Positions 8,192-15,666 of a stretch of DNA of 64,000 nt are shown here, piece after piece; positions within the stretch are counted from its first letter, which is position 1; the number at the start of each line of letters is the position of its first letter. The translations under genes were made by a program, and so were the position numbers. Under the pieces are notes generated by a model. It was not told the origin of the DNA, ran no database searches, and worked only from the letters and a program-made list of their open reading frames with translations. Source of the stretch: Sunxiuqinia sp965372405 (GTDB lineage: Bacteria; Bacteroidota; Bacteroidia; Bacteroidales; Prolixibacteraceae); NCBI GenBank assembly GCA_965372405.1, contig CBDVCE010000006.1, forward strand, positions 38,864 to 102,863. The letters run 5' to 3'.

Positions 8192-9821
8192 TTGAGATTC
8201 TATCTAAAAGGTTCTTAATTGTTACTCCCAGTTCTTTTGCAAGTAGTGGAGGTACAGCGTTCCCTACTTGAGTATATTGTGGTACTTCAAATTTCCTCAT
8301 TTTACCACCCGTAGTAACCTTTGAACGGAACTCAAACCAATCAGGAAACGATTGAAACCTTGCCATCTCTCGTACGGTTAAAGTTCTTGGACTCTCCATG
8401 TGATAATGACAAAGATCATCTGGGATTGTTAACTGTGCAGGGGCCGGTTCAAATTCTCTTAAAGCTCTTTGTGAGTGTTTCTTTGAAGGAATTGAAAGTA
8501 TTAATTCTCTTACTTCCTCCAAATTAGTAGGCTTTTTAAAAAACTCGTGTCCATTTTCATTGAACATGAGATAATAATTTGAGAATTCTTTAAACAAATT
8601 TTCAAATTGACTTAATTTCAAATCTCTTCCTTTAAATAAATCTATAGCTTCTTTCTTAAGCCCATTCTGAAATTCATTGATTACTTGAAAAAATCTAAAT
8701 CTTGCTTTAACATCAAATCTATGTGCTCTTGGATCGTGGTTTGGAATTATCTGGTCCTTCTTTTTTAAGTTTTTAAATGTTGTATTTAATCTAACGGGGT
8801 AGTTTCCTTGTAGGTCATCAATCCAATATTTAATATCTGTTCTTCTTATATCTCCAATTGCATCACTAACTGTGATAAAACTATTTTTTTTTGTTTTAAT
8901 CCAAGGGAATAAGAACCCATCAAACAATTTACTTTCAGATTCTATATCGTAATATTTAAAATCTCTTATTGTAATCTTGCTTAGAGCCTTTCTATTCTTA
9001 TGTACTTTATCATAGAAAGTTTTTGAAAGATCAAGAGCCGGATGGTCTTCTGATTCTTCCTTAATGCGATTAAAAATATCTTCTCTAAAAGCCAGCAATA
9101 TAAACCTTGGACGATTTTGTGGTACACCAAAGTATTTTGAATTTAGCATCATGCAAACTGGAACAAATCCTTCAAGAGAGAAGGCCTTTGACACCTCTAA
9201 CCAAGCATAATATTTTTCACCATTTTCAGTGAAAGGAGAAGTGATCCCTTTAACATTTTCCAATAAGACTACTTTTGGTTTGATTAGTCCAGCAAATTTT
9301 GCAAATGATAAAGGCAATTGATTTTTTTGATTATTCTTCTCACGTTTTCCTGCTAAACTAAAACTTTGGCATGGTGGTCCACCAGAGAGCAAATCAATAT
9401 CTTCCTTAACAATCGATTCAACAATGGATGGTTTCTTATTGAAGAACTCTAATAAATCGTCAATATTTCCAACTAATAATTTTTCCTTCAAACTAACTTC
9501 ATCATCTAAATCTGAGAACTCTGCATGATCTACATCGAAGGGATTTTCTCTTAATCTCTCATTTAAATTATTTTTCTCAAACTTGCTCTTGATCCATAAT
9601 ACGTTATCAGATATGTCTCCTGATTCAGCCTTTGATTTTAAATCTTCGTTTAAGATATTGAATGCAAATGTTTCACTTGCCATAGAAGACAATTCATTTG
9701 CAAAAAAAAGATCAAATCCTGCTGCATCTAATCCTAGGCTCATCCCCCCACAACCTGCAAAAAGTTCTATGTGTTTTTTCCTTTTCCCCATTATATATTC
9801 ATAACCCTTGAATTTTAGCAT
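8184..9821 (-). CDS. C5-cytosine DNA methyltransferase (Dcm family)
   Basis: 545 residues from the ATG at 9821; an ATG at 9791 starting MGKRKKHIELFAG is equally plausible. Motif I ELFAGCGGMSLGL, motif IV GGPPCQSFSLAG with catalytic Cys151, motif VI LLENVKG, motif VIII QNRPRFILLAF and motif X YTQVGNAVPPLLAKELG are all intact. It should transfer a methyl group from AdoMet to cytosine C5. It is longer than the usual 330-420 residues, with extra sequence between motifs I and IV (about 60-140) and a large variable region (about 255-480) that should hold the target recognition domain. The specificity cannot be read from sequence. It is first in the operon with the GHKL, receiver and caspase-like genes. 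It has no cognate restriction nuclease here. Confidence 0.93.
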   Translation of the reverse strand: MLKFKGYEYIMGKRKKHIELFAGCGGMSLGLDAAGFDLFFANELSSMASETFAFNILNEDLKSKAESGDISDNVLWIKSKFEKNNLNERLRENPFDVDHAEFSDLDDEVSLKEKLLVGNIDDLLEFFNKKPSIVESIVKEDIDLLSGGPPCQSFSLAGKREKNNQKNQLPLSFAKFAGLIKPKVVLLENVKGITSPFTENGEKYYAWLEVSKAFSLEGFVPVCMMLNSKYFGVPQNRPRFILLAFREDIFNRIKEESEDHPALDLSKTFYDKVHKNRKALSKITIRDFKYYDIESESKLFDGFLFPWIKTKKNSFITVSDAIGDIRRTDIKYWIDDLQGNYPVRLNTTFKNLKKKDQIIPNHDPRAHRFDVKARFRFFQVINEFQNGLKKEAIDLFKGRDLKLSQFENLFKEFSNYYLMFNENGHEFFKKPTNLEEVRELILSIPSKKHSQRALREFEPAPAQLTIPDDLCHYHMESPRTLTVREMARFQSFPDWFEFRSKVTTGGKMRKFEVPQYTQVGNAVPPLLAKELGVTIKNLLDRISNG

Positions 9822-9950
9822 GAAGATAATCTTATTTTATAGAAACTTGAAAGCCTTTTTATTAAGATATTAAGTTCAGAACCTTCTCTATGCCACGTCC
9901 TCTTTGACTTGAAGCTAGGTGTTAGTTGTTTATAACGAATCTTCCAAAAC

Positions 9951-9974
9951 AAAAAAAGGCAGAGAGCCTCTGCC
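9951..9974 (-). terminator. Intrinsic terminator upstream of the methyltransferase
   Basis: Read on the minus strand: GGCAGAG-GCT-CTCTGCC followed by seven T. It lies 130 bases before the methyltransferase start and 200 after the histidine kinase stop, so it insulates the two units or acts as a leader terminator for the methyltransferase operon. Confidence 0.8.
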
Positions 9975-10140
9975 CTCTGCCATGCTGTTAACTTAAAAAT
10001 CCCCCTATGAAAAGGGATTATGGTCTTCCCAACCATATTTTTGCCAGCACTTTGCGGTAGAACCACAAAGCACCAATTGACATTTCTTTAGAAAGGCAGG
10101 AGGAATTCCCTCCTGCCTTAGAGCCCACCAAAATCGGCAG
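9975..10140. other. Cluster of consecutive hairpins
   Basis: Four further stems follow in close succession: AATCCC/GGGATT at about 9998-10020, ATGGT/ACCAT at about 10020-10036, CTTTGTGGT/ACCGCAAAG (minus strand, one G-T pair) at about 10056-10076, and an 11-bp perfect stem AAGGCAGGAGG/CCTCCTGCCTT at 10093-10119 with a 5-nt loop. None has a T-run on the expected side except the terminator listed separately. It could be a structured RNA on the minus strand or the remnant of a hairpin-type mobile element. No gene is supported between 9822 and 10175. Confidence 0.5.
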
Positions 10141-10175
10141 CTCATCGCTTCGCCCCTCACGAGTATTTATATCGC

Positions 10176-11264
10176 TCATTCTGATATGCTTTTGGTATCA
10201 TGATAAGGAATGGTGAAAATGAAATTGCTTCCTTCTCCCAGCATGCTTTCTGCCCACAGTTTTCCTCCGTGTATATCAATAAAGTTCCTGGAGATTGACA
10301 GGCCAATACCATTTCCAAACTCACCTTTGGTTCCATTCTGCCTGCTTACTGTGCCTGATAAATTAAACCCGTCAAGCTGTTTCTCATCCATTCCAATGCC
10401 ATAGTCACGAACCGAGAATAGGATCGATTCACAGGTTTTTTTCACGGTTATTTCAATTGTTTTTCCCTGATGACTAAACTTAATGGCATTGCTTATCAGG
10501 TTGCGGATGGCGCTTGCAATCATATTCTTATCAAGAGTAGCATAGAGGTTTTTGGGAATGATTGTCCTTATTTTTAAATGTTTTATGCAGGTAACAACTC
10601 TTAGTTCTTCAATTACCGAAAGTACAAATTCATGCAGGTGTACTTTTTCGTATTTAGGTTTAATATTCCCGGTATTGGAAAGTGCCCACTCCAGTAACTT
10701 ATTGGTGGTGTTTAGTGCATCCTGAATGCAGCTTTTAAGAAGCGTTACATTTACATCTGCACTTTCGTAGTCCTTAGTCCTTACACTATCCTGCAAAAAG
10801 TCTGAGTAAAGGTATAAACCACTAAACGGAGTTTTTAAATCGTGGGCAATCATTTTAAAAAACTCATTAAGTGAATTGTTCTGTTGTTCAAGCTTTTTCT
10901 GTTGTTGTATAATATCGGTGATATCTGAGAAAAAAGCCATTAGCCCAATTTCTTTTTGCCCTTTAATTAATGGTGAAGTGTAAATACTAATCCATTTCTG
11001 CGTTCCGTCTTCCAGTGTTGCCGTTAGTTTGTTCCCATTTTTAATATTCCCATTCAAAAGGGCTTTTACCAGCTGCCTTTCATTGAGTATATTATTGCTG
11101 GTTTCTGGTGCAGGAAACAGTTTTATCAGCTGGGCGCAACAAGTCTCACTAACCACATCGTTTTTATATATAATTTCGGTTTGTGGGGTATTGGTAAGAA
11201 TGATAGCCGCTGGCAAATGGTTGACCAGGATAGAAAATAACTTATCGTTTTCAGGGTGCTTCAT
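10176..11264 (-). CDS. PAS sensor histidine kinase (soluble)
   Basis: 362 residues from the ATG at 11264; the frame extends to a TTG at 11315 but the internal Met is preferred because a promoter box lies at 11339-11346. A PAS-like N-terminal domain (about 5-115, ending FFSDITDIIQQQ) is followed by a dimerisation/H-box helix FFKMIAHDLKTPF with phospho-acceptor His141. A HATPase_c domain has N-box AIRNLISNAIKF, G1 RDYGIGM and G2 GNGIGLSIS. There is no transmembrane segment, so it senses a cytoplasmic cue. No response regulator gene is adjacent, making it an orphan kinase. It shares orientation with the methyltransferase operon but is separated by a terminator. Confidence 0.9.
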   Translation of the reverse strand: MKHPENDKLFSILVNHLPAAIILTNTPQTEIIYKNDVVSETCCAQLIKLFPAPETSNNILNERQLVKALLNGNIKNGNKLTATLEDGTQKWISIYTSPLIKGQKEIGLMAFFSDITDIIQQQKKLEQQNNSLNEFFKMIAHDLKTPFSGLYLYSDFLQDSVRTKDYESADVNVTLLKSCIQDALNTTNKLLEWALSNTGNIKPKYEKVHLHEFVLSVIEELRVVTCIKHLKIRTIIPKNLYATLDKNMIASAIRNLISNAIKFSHQGKTIEITVKKTCESILFSVRDYGIGMDEKQLDGFNLSGTVSRQNGTKGEFGNGIGLSISRNFIDIHGGKLWAESMLGEGSNFIFTIPYHDTKSISE

Positions 11265-11338
11265 AGCAATAGTTTTTACTGCCTTAGCCCCAAAGACGGT
11301 GATGTTTTTACACAAAAAAGCGTGAGGCTTAGCTTATC

Positions 11339-11346
11339 CAAAGTAG
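11339..11346 (-). promoter_or_regulatory. Bacteroidota -7 box for the histidine kinase gene
   Basis: CTACTTTG on the minus strand, a near match to TAnnTTTG, about 75 bases before the chosen start. Confidence 0.4.
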
Positions 11347-11925
11347 AGGTATCACCAAACACCACGCACCAAATAAGTTCACCCCACGCCGTAACGGGAG
11401 CGTTTTACTTATTATTCATGGTGCTTTAAATTGGTGATTTTCTACTTCCAGAATAAAAGCTAACGCTTTCTATTTTTTCGGGCAGTGAACTACTAGCAGC
11501 TCAAGCCCTTTATGTCATTCAAATTCGTTTTATACCATATCTTGTTTTAAGAGTGTATGGCAAAGTTAACTAAAAAAATGTTTTAGATGGATGCTAATTT
11601 GAGGATTTCATTTTGAGTGATATTCTCAGTTATATGAATTTGTATAACTTTAATAGGATAAAATTGAAGTTTAATTTATTATAATCGTTAAAACCACCTC
11701 CTTTGGTGGTGGTTATGTTTAAAGGGCTGTGCCTTGATGTTAATACAGCGAAATGTAAAATATCGAATAAGAAATATCCAATCAGAAACTTCCTTGCTAG
11801 TCCTTTTACATTTTTTGTTCCTTATTCCTTATTTTGACTTTCTATGTTATTTCCTCTGGAAGCGCCCTGTGGGTGCAAATCAAGACCACCTTCTTTGAGG
11901 GTGGATATTTATTGATTTTTGTTTG
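11347..11925. other. Non-coding stretch between kinase and dead XRE gene
   Basis: No supported gene. There is a hairpin AACCACC/GGTGGTT near 11691-11710 and a related GACCACC...GGGTGG near 11883-11904. AATATCGAATAAGAAATA near 11758 and TTCCTTATTCCTTATTTT near 11818 are of a low-complexity type often scattered through Bacteroidota genomes. Otherwise nothing recognisable. Confidence 0.5.
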
Positions 11926-12075
11926 ATGACAAAGGATGAGCTTAAAAAGAATATTGGTTTGCGAATAGTTGAGCTACGGACTTAAAAAGGATGGAATCAG
12001 TCTGAATTAGCCCGTGCATGTGGCAAAGACAGGCAAGCCATTGAAAAGCTGGAAAACGGAAAAGTTAATCCATAA
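11926..12075 (+). pseudogene. Remnant of an XRE-family HTH regulator
   Basis: The frame from the ATG at 11926 reads MTKDELKKNIGLRIVELR, then an in-frame TAA at 11983, then KGWNQSELARACGKDRQAIEKLENGKVNP, then TAA at 12073. The second part is a good Cro/C1-type helix-turn-helix (the QSELARACG and AIEKLENG helices and the NP cap), and the first part is its usual lead helix. Only the two stops break it. The rest of a normal regulator (about 30 more residues) is not recognisable downstream. A decayed regulator, possibly left from a transferred toxin-antitoxin or restriction unit. Confidence 0.75.
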
Positions 12076-12230
12076 ATGTGCTTTTGCGCCGATGTAATCC
12101 TTTTTACCGTTTAGTTTGTTGTAAACTAATGGAAACGTGCTTATTGTGTCGGGTTGGAATCTAAGCTGAGAGCGTTGGATAAGCCCGGATGTAACCGTTT
12201 AGTTTTTATACAAAAGGAAAGGAATTTAAA

Positions 12231-12866
12231 ATGGGTTCAGAAAAGAAAGTAAACATTACCCCTTTGCCAAACGGACCATATTTGGTAAAAGGCCTTGAAA
12301 ATTTCAGCAATAAAAAGGGAGCTATAGAAACCATTGAAACCATGGCTTTGTGCAGGTGTGGTGGTTCGGGCAATAAACCCTTTTGCGATGGCACACATGC
12401 CAAAATCGGATTTTCTTCGGCAAAACTGGTGGGGCGCACTACCGACCAGCGCGATAATTATGTGGGCAAAACAATTACCATACACGATAATAGGGGTATT
12501 TGTGCGCATGCAGGCTATTGCACCGATGGCATTGCTTCTGTTTTCCGCTTAAAAACCGAACCGTGGATTGTTCCGGATGCTGCGGAACGCGATGAGATTA
12601 TTACCACCATAAATAAATGCCCGTCGGGAGCTTTAAGTTATTCGCTTAACGATGTTGAACACCGTAATCGCGAGGGGGCAGAAGGTATTTTTGTGGCACC
12701 CAATGGTCCGTATGTGGTTTCGGGAGCACCCGATCTTTTGGATACCGTTAGGGGAGAGGGGGCATCAACAGAGCATTTCACCATGTGCAGGTGTGGTGGT
12801 TCTAAAAACAAACCCTTTTGCGATGGTACACATTGGTACAATAAATTCACCGACGATAAAAATTAG
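12231..12866 (+). CDS. Double CDGSH iron-sulphur protein with central Fer4_19 domain
   Basis: 211 residues. Two CDGSH/mitoNEET-type [2Fe-2S] motifs frame the protein: CRCGGSGNKPFCDGTH (about 38-53) and CRCGGSKNKPFCDGTH (about 185-200). Each has the three-Cys, one-His ligand set with Thr in place of Ser. Between them, about residues 78-140, lies a divergent 4Fe-4S monocluster (Fer4_19) domain with GICAHAGYC and NKCPSGALSY. Such proteins are soluble and are thought to act in redox or iron-sulphur homeostasis; the partner is unknown. AAAGGAAAGGA just upstream is a reasonable ribosome site. The gene is flanked by repeats on both sides, with no operon. Confidence 0.88.
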   Translation: MGSEKKVNITPLPNGPYLVKGLENFSNKKGAIETIETMALCRCGGSGNKPFCDGTHAKIGFSSAKLVGRTTDQRDNYVGKTITIHDNRGICAHAGYCTDGIASVFRLKTEPWIVPDAAERDEIITTINKCPSGALSYSLNDVEHRNREGAEGIFVAPNGPYVVSGAPDLLDTVRGEGASTEHFTMCRCGGSKNKPFCDGTHWYNKFTDDKN

Positions 12867-12910
12867 AAGCTGCTTTTAGATTCGATTGCCGGATCAGAAT
12901 CTCCATCAAC

Positions 12911-13133
12911 AACCACCTCCCCTAAAATCAAATCATTGATTTTAGGTACTCCCTGCCTGCAGCAGGCAGGCTCCTTCAAAAGGAGGAGAAATATACTTGT
13001 ATAAGAAAAACAAAGATTAAATATCCATAGCTATTTCTTCTAGCATTACTATTTCCCCTCCTTAAGTATAAATTTGTCCCCCTGACAGGGGGACGAGGAA
13101 TGAGGCGACAGCCGAATGACGGAGGGGGTAAAG
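12911..13133. repeat. Second full copy of the dispersed ACCACCTCCCC repeat
   Basis: It begins AACCACCTCCCCTAAAATC and contains the stem CCTAAAATCAA/TTGATTTTAGG as at 3123. It ends with CCCCCTGACAGGGGGACGAG and GACGGAGGGGGTAA as at 3245-3302. The middle differs: this copy has a CCTGCCTGCAGCAGGCAGG palindrome and extra sequence. The outer ends are roughly inverted (ACCACCTCCCC versus TTACCCCCTCC), as in a MITE-like element. From 12867 to 13373 nothing else but short hairpin-repeat pieces is visible. Confidence 0.75.
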
Positions 13134-13373
13134 AACACACAAACCATCCAACTTACCTCTGTCCATAAAAAAACGAAGTCATCCTGAACTTGATTAAGGA
13201 TTTTCATAAATAAACGCTTTCCCAAATGGATGCAGATTCCGAATCAATTCCGACAGCTACCGAAACGGAATGACTAACTGGACATGGAGAGTGAGAGTTA
13301 AAAAAACAACATCAATAATGATTCCGCAGGCCACAATCCTTTATTCATGAGGTTTTTGGTAGGTTTCGTCTTC

Positions 13374-13751
13374 GTCCACGTAAACCATGGACAAGTCCAC
13401 GGGCTTCATGGACATGCCCACGGGACTTTTTACATTGTCCACGATAATCATGGAGTAGTCCACTAATTATCTAATGGGGATGATCAATGATGTTTCCATA
13501 TAAGCAGAGAGAAGTTTCAAAGAGTCATTAATAAATTCTAGATAGTCAGAAAGGAATTCTAGAGAGGCACAAAATATTGAGAGATACGCAGAGGAAAATG
13601 ATAGGTGATCAGAAAGAAGTGATAGAGACTCAGAGAATAATGCCAGTGAACCATTAAGAAATGCCGGAGACTCAGAAAGAAATGAGAGATAACCACAAAA
13701 AAATGCCCGATGATCAGAGGATATTTCCAGAGAGTCATTAATCTGTGAAAG
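13374..13751. repeat. Degenerate 21-bp tandem array, 18 units in phase
   Basis: Units start every 21 bases from 13374 without a slip. The first five begin GTCCACG or a one-base variant (13374, 13395, 13416, 13437, 13458), and three of them contain CATGGA, making a near-palindrome. Units from 13500 on share a looser pattern, roughly AGnnTCAnnAAnnAAT followed by GnnAG, for example those at 13605, 13626, 13668 and 13710. On the minus strand the period gives heptads with His-Phe, but the frame has no other coding character. The array ends 118 bases before the XRE gene at 13869. Confidence 0.85.
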
Positions 13752-13868
13752 ACTGGAAATGTTATCTGCGAGCTAGGGAATGTTTTAGATAAATCAATGG
13801 ATAATCTATCATAAAAATGTTGTAACTTCATGAAATCAAATAATACGTTATAATAAATACACCCTATT

Positions 13869-14210
13869 ATGAAAGATTCAAAAGAGTTTAACCAGAATGT
13901 TCTGGCTTTGTTAAAACAAGTTGTGAAAAAACGTGATATTAATTATCATGATTTGGCGAAAAGACTGGGCGTAACTTATAGTGCCGCGCATAAAATGCTT
14001 CATGGTCGTGCAATTACAGTTAATAGGCTATGGGATTTATCAATTGCCCTTGACTATAACTTATTTGCTGGGCTAGCAACAAAATTTGAATTTTCGGAAC
14101 CTAAGGCAATAGATCCCAGTGAACAACTTGTAAAGGAACTTGAACTACGCATCCATGATCTGGAGGTTGAGAACCGAACGTTGTTGATGATTTTAGGAAA
14201 AGAGAAATAG
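13869..14210 (+). CDS. XRE-family helix-turn-helix regulator with coiled-coil tail
   Basis: 113 residues. Residues 12-66 form a Cro/C1-type HTH (VKKRDINYHDLAKRLGVTYS as helices 1-3, then KMLHGRAITVNRLWDLSIAL). Residues 80-110 are a Leu/Glu-rich coiled coil (LVKELELRIHDLEVENRTLL) likely to dimerise. It is a DNA-binding regulator; its targets are unknown. It stands alone between the 21-bp array and the transposase. The array just upstream could be its binding region, but that is speculation. Confidence 0.85.
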   Translation: MKDSKEFNQNVLALLKQVVKKRDINYHDLAKRLGVTYSAAHKMLHGRAITVNRLWDLSIALDYNLFAGLATKFEFSEPKAIDPSEQLVKELELRIHDLEVENRTLLMILGKEK

Positions 14211-14341
14211 ACGAAATCTTTTTCTCCTTTACTATTCACCCTCTCTAGTAAAAGAATGAACAAGATAGTTAACTAACAGGTGCACTTAGTTAAGTTATTT
14301 GTAAAATAATTAACTAAGAGTTAAATAGTTACAATCTTTTA

Positions 14342-14407
14342 TTCCCCGTTAGGGGATTCATTTCAATAGAAAGCTCTTATTTATTATGAAAATTCCCCGT
14401 AGGGGAT
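14342..14407. repeat. REP-like hairpin pair (left unit)
   Basis: Two hairpins, TTCCCCGTTAGGGGAT at 14342-14357 and TTCCCCGTAGGGGAT at 14393-14407, are joined by a linker that begins TCATTTCAATAGAAA and ends TATTATGAAAA. A near-identical pair sits at 15157-15224. Confidence 0.85.
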
Positions 14408-14912
14408 AAATTACTAAAACAAACCAAGTCTATGGCAAATACTTATTCTCAAATCTATATCCATTTTGTTTTTTCTGTTCAAAATAGAATGTCGCTAATC
14501 AGGCCTAAATGGAAATCGGAATTATACCAATATATGATTGCAATTATTGACAGTCATGGACATAAAACCTATGCGATTAATGGAATGCCTGATCATGTTC
14601 ATATTCTTGTAAGCATAAATCCAAAACAGTCACAATCGGAGTTGATGTACCACATTAAACGAAGTTCTTCGAAGTGGATTAATGAAAAAGGTTATGCTGC
14701 AGGTAAGTTTTCATGGCAGGAAGGTTTTGGTGTATTTAGCTATGGGAAATCACAAATTCCGAACATAACCAGATACATTGAGAATCAAGAAGAACATCAT
14801 AAAAAGTTGACATTTCGGGAAGAATATATCCGGTTCTTAAAATTGTTTGAAGTTGAATATGATGAACGGTACATTTGTAAGCCTATCAAATAGATATATC
14901 CCCTACGGGGAA
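14393..14912 (+). mobile_element. IS200/RAYT-type element flanked by inverted hairpins
   Basis: The transposase gene 14432-14893 is bracketed by the 15-nt hairpin TTCCCCGTAGGGGAT at 14393-14407 and its exact reverse complement at 14898-14912. Further degenerate hairpins of the family lie at 14951-14965, 15109-15120, 15157-15172 and 15209-15224. Subterminal hairpins instead of terminal inverted repeats fit the Y1 transposase mechanism. The ends are only as precise as these hairpins. Confidence 0.7.
14432..14893 (+). CDS. IS200/IS605-family Y1 transposase (REP-associated type)
   Basis: 153 residues, full length for TnpA. It has the HUH motif in MPDHVHILV (about residues 51-59), the helix HIKRSSSKWINEKG, and FSYGKSQI with the candidate nucleophilic Tyr near residue 110, followed by YIENQEEHHKK. 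It should nick and join single-stranded DNA at hairpins. No tnpB partner is present. The many solitary hairpins around it suggest the RAYT sub-type, which mobilises or maintains REP sequences. No disruption is seen, so it may be active. Confidence 0.93.
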   Translation: MANTYSQIYIHFVFSVQNRMSLIRPKWKSELYQYMIAIIDSHGHKTYAINGMPDHVHILVSINPKQSQSELMYHIKRSSSKWINEKGYAAGKFSWQEGFGVFSYGKSQIPNITRYIENQEEHHKKLTFREEYIRFLKLFEVEYDERYICKPIK

Positions 14913-15156
14913 TTGGTGGTTAGAATATTGTTTATTTCTATTGAACTGTATTCCCTCCGGGAAAAGGATAGCCTGTTGATTTTGAGTAAATTGAAAGCCA
15001 AATTGATTTTGATTTATTTCTATTGTGGAAAATTCAAAGACCTCTAAAGTTATTCCATTCTATTTAGGAGATTAGACTCAATTGTTAGGAGTTGTTATGT
15101 TGATTCTCCGCTAGGGGAAGAAGTTCAATGATAAAATGTTTACACCATCTTATTTT

Positions 15157-15224
15157 TTCCCCTTTAGGGGATTGATTTCAATAGAAAAACCCACACGTAT
15201 TATGAAAATTCCCCGTTAGGGGAT
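15157..15224. repeat. REP-like hairpin pair (right unit)
   Basis: TTCCCCTTTAGGGGAT and TTCCCCGTTAGGGGAT flank a linker sharing GATTTCAATAGAAA and TATTATGAAAATT with the left unit. The middle of the linker differs. From 14913 to 15327 only this unit, two degenerate hairpins and a terminator-like hairpin are visible; small frames there look spurious. Confidence 0.8.
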
Positions 15225-15260
15225 TAAGAGTCGGCTAACCTATATCATCAAGGTTTATTA

Positions 15261-15310
15261 AAAAAAAAACGTCATTGCGTTCCCGATTAATCCCGGTTTG
15301 CAATGACGTT
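15261..15310. terminator. Hairpin after the DUF2892 gene, terminator-like
   Basis: Arms AACGTCATTGC (15268-15278) and GCAATGACGTT (15300-15310), with an A-run before (T-run on the minus strand). It would end transcription of the minus-strand gene at 15328. The arm sequence matches the CGTCATTGC repeats at 3068 and 3342, so it is also a repeat-family member. Confidence 0.65.
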
Positions 15311-15327
15311 TCTTCGTTTCCCCCTAA

Positions 15328-15510
15328 TTATTCTACCCCTAATTTCTCAAGAACATATTCTAATGGACAGAATTTCGTAATTGACGATTGAAGCAAGTTC
15401 AATCCAACAAAAACAGCAATAGCCAAATAGTTAATGTTTACAAGCAAGGCAAGTAAAACACTAATCATTACAAATGTTCCGGCAACTGCGCGTACGATAC
15501 TTTCTTTCAT
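15328..15510 (-). CDS. Small DUF2892-type inner-membrane protein
   Basis: 60 residues with two hydrophobic stretches (about 7-24 and 28-42) and the family-typical ending FCPLEYVLEKLGV. DUF2892 (YgaP-like membrane part) proteins are short two-helix membrane proteins, often near rhodaneses or metal and redox genes; the function is not known. It sits downstream of the efflux operon in the same direction, separated by an inverted repeat, so it is probably co-regulated at most. Confidence 0.8.
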   Translation of the reverse strand: MKESIVRAVAGTFVMISVLLALLVNINYLAIAVFVGLNLLQSSITKFCPLEYVLEKLGVE

Positions 15511-15582
15511 AACTATATAATTTAATCTTATTTAATTTTAGATAGACATTGCGGGTAGAAAACTACCCTTTAATTAGTTATA

Positions 15583-15660
15583 AGAATCAAGAACCAAGAA
15601 CCAAGAATCAGGACTAAAACATTAAATGATTTTTCTTGATTCTTGGTTCTTGACTCTTAT
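15583..15660. repeat. Large imperfect inverted repeat
   Basis: AAGAATCAAGAACCAAGAA near 15584 faces TTCTTGATTCTTGGTTCTTG near 15632 across a 30-base centre. It lies between the PII-like gene and the DUF2892 gene and may serve as a terminator for the efflux operon. The repeated CAAGAA units suggest a dispersed low-complexity element. Confidence 0.65.
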
Positions 15661-15666
15661 TTCTCT

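Noticed and set aside
9815..10066. 83-residue minus-strand frame upstream of the methyltransferase
   Set aside because: It runs through a terminator and several hairpins and has no protein-family character.
13374..13751. CRISPR array
   Set aside because: The 21-base units are contiguous, with no alternation of constant repeats and unique spacers, and no cas genes are in the window.
13559..13831. Minus-strand frame with His-Phe heptads as a real protein
   Set aside because: The heptads follow automatically from a 21-base DNA period. The frame covers only part of the array and has no start signals or relatives I recognise.
14847..15047. 66-residue frame overlapping the transposase end
   Set aside because: It starts inside the transposase gene and crosses REP-like hairpins; composition is not protein-like.
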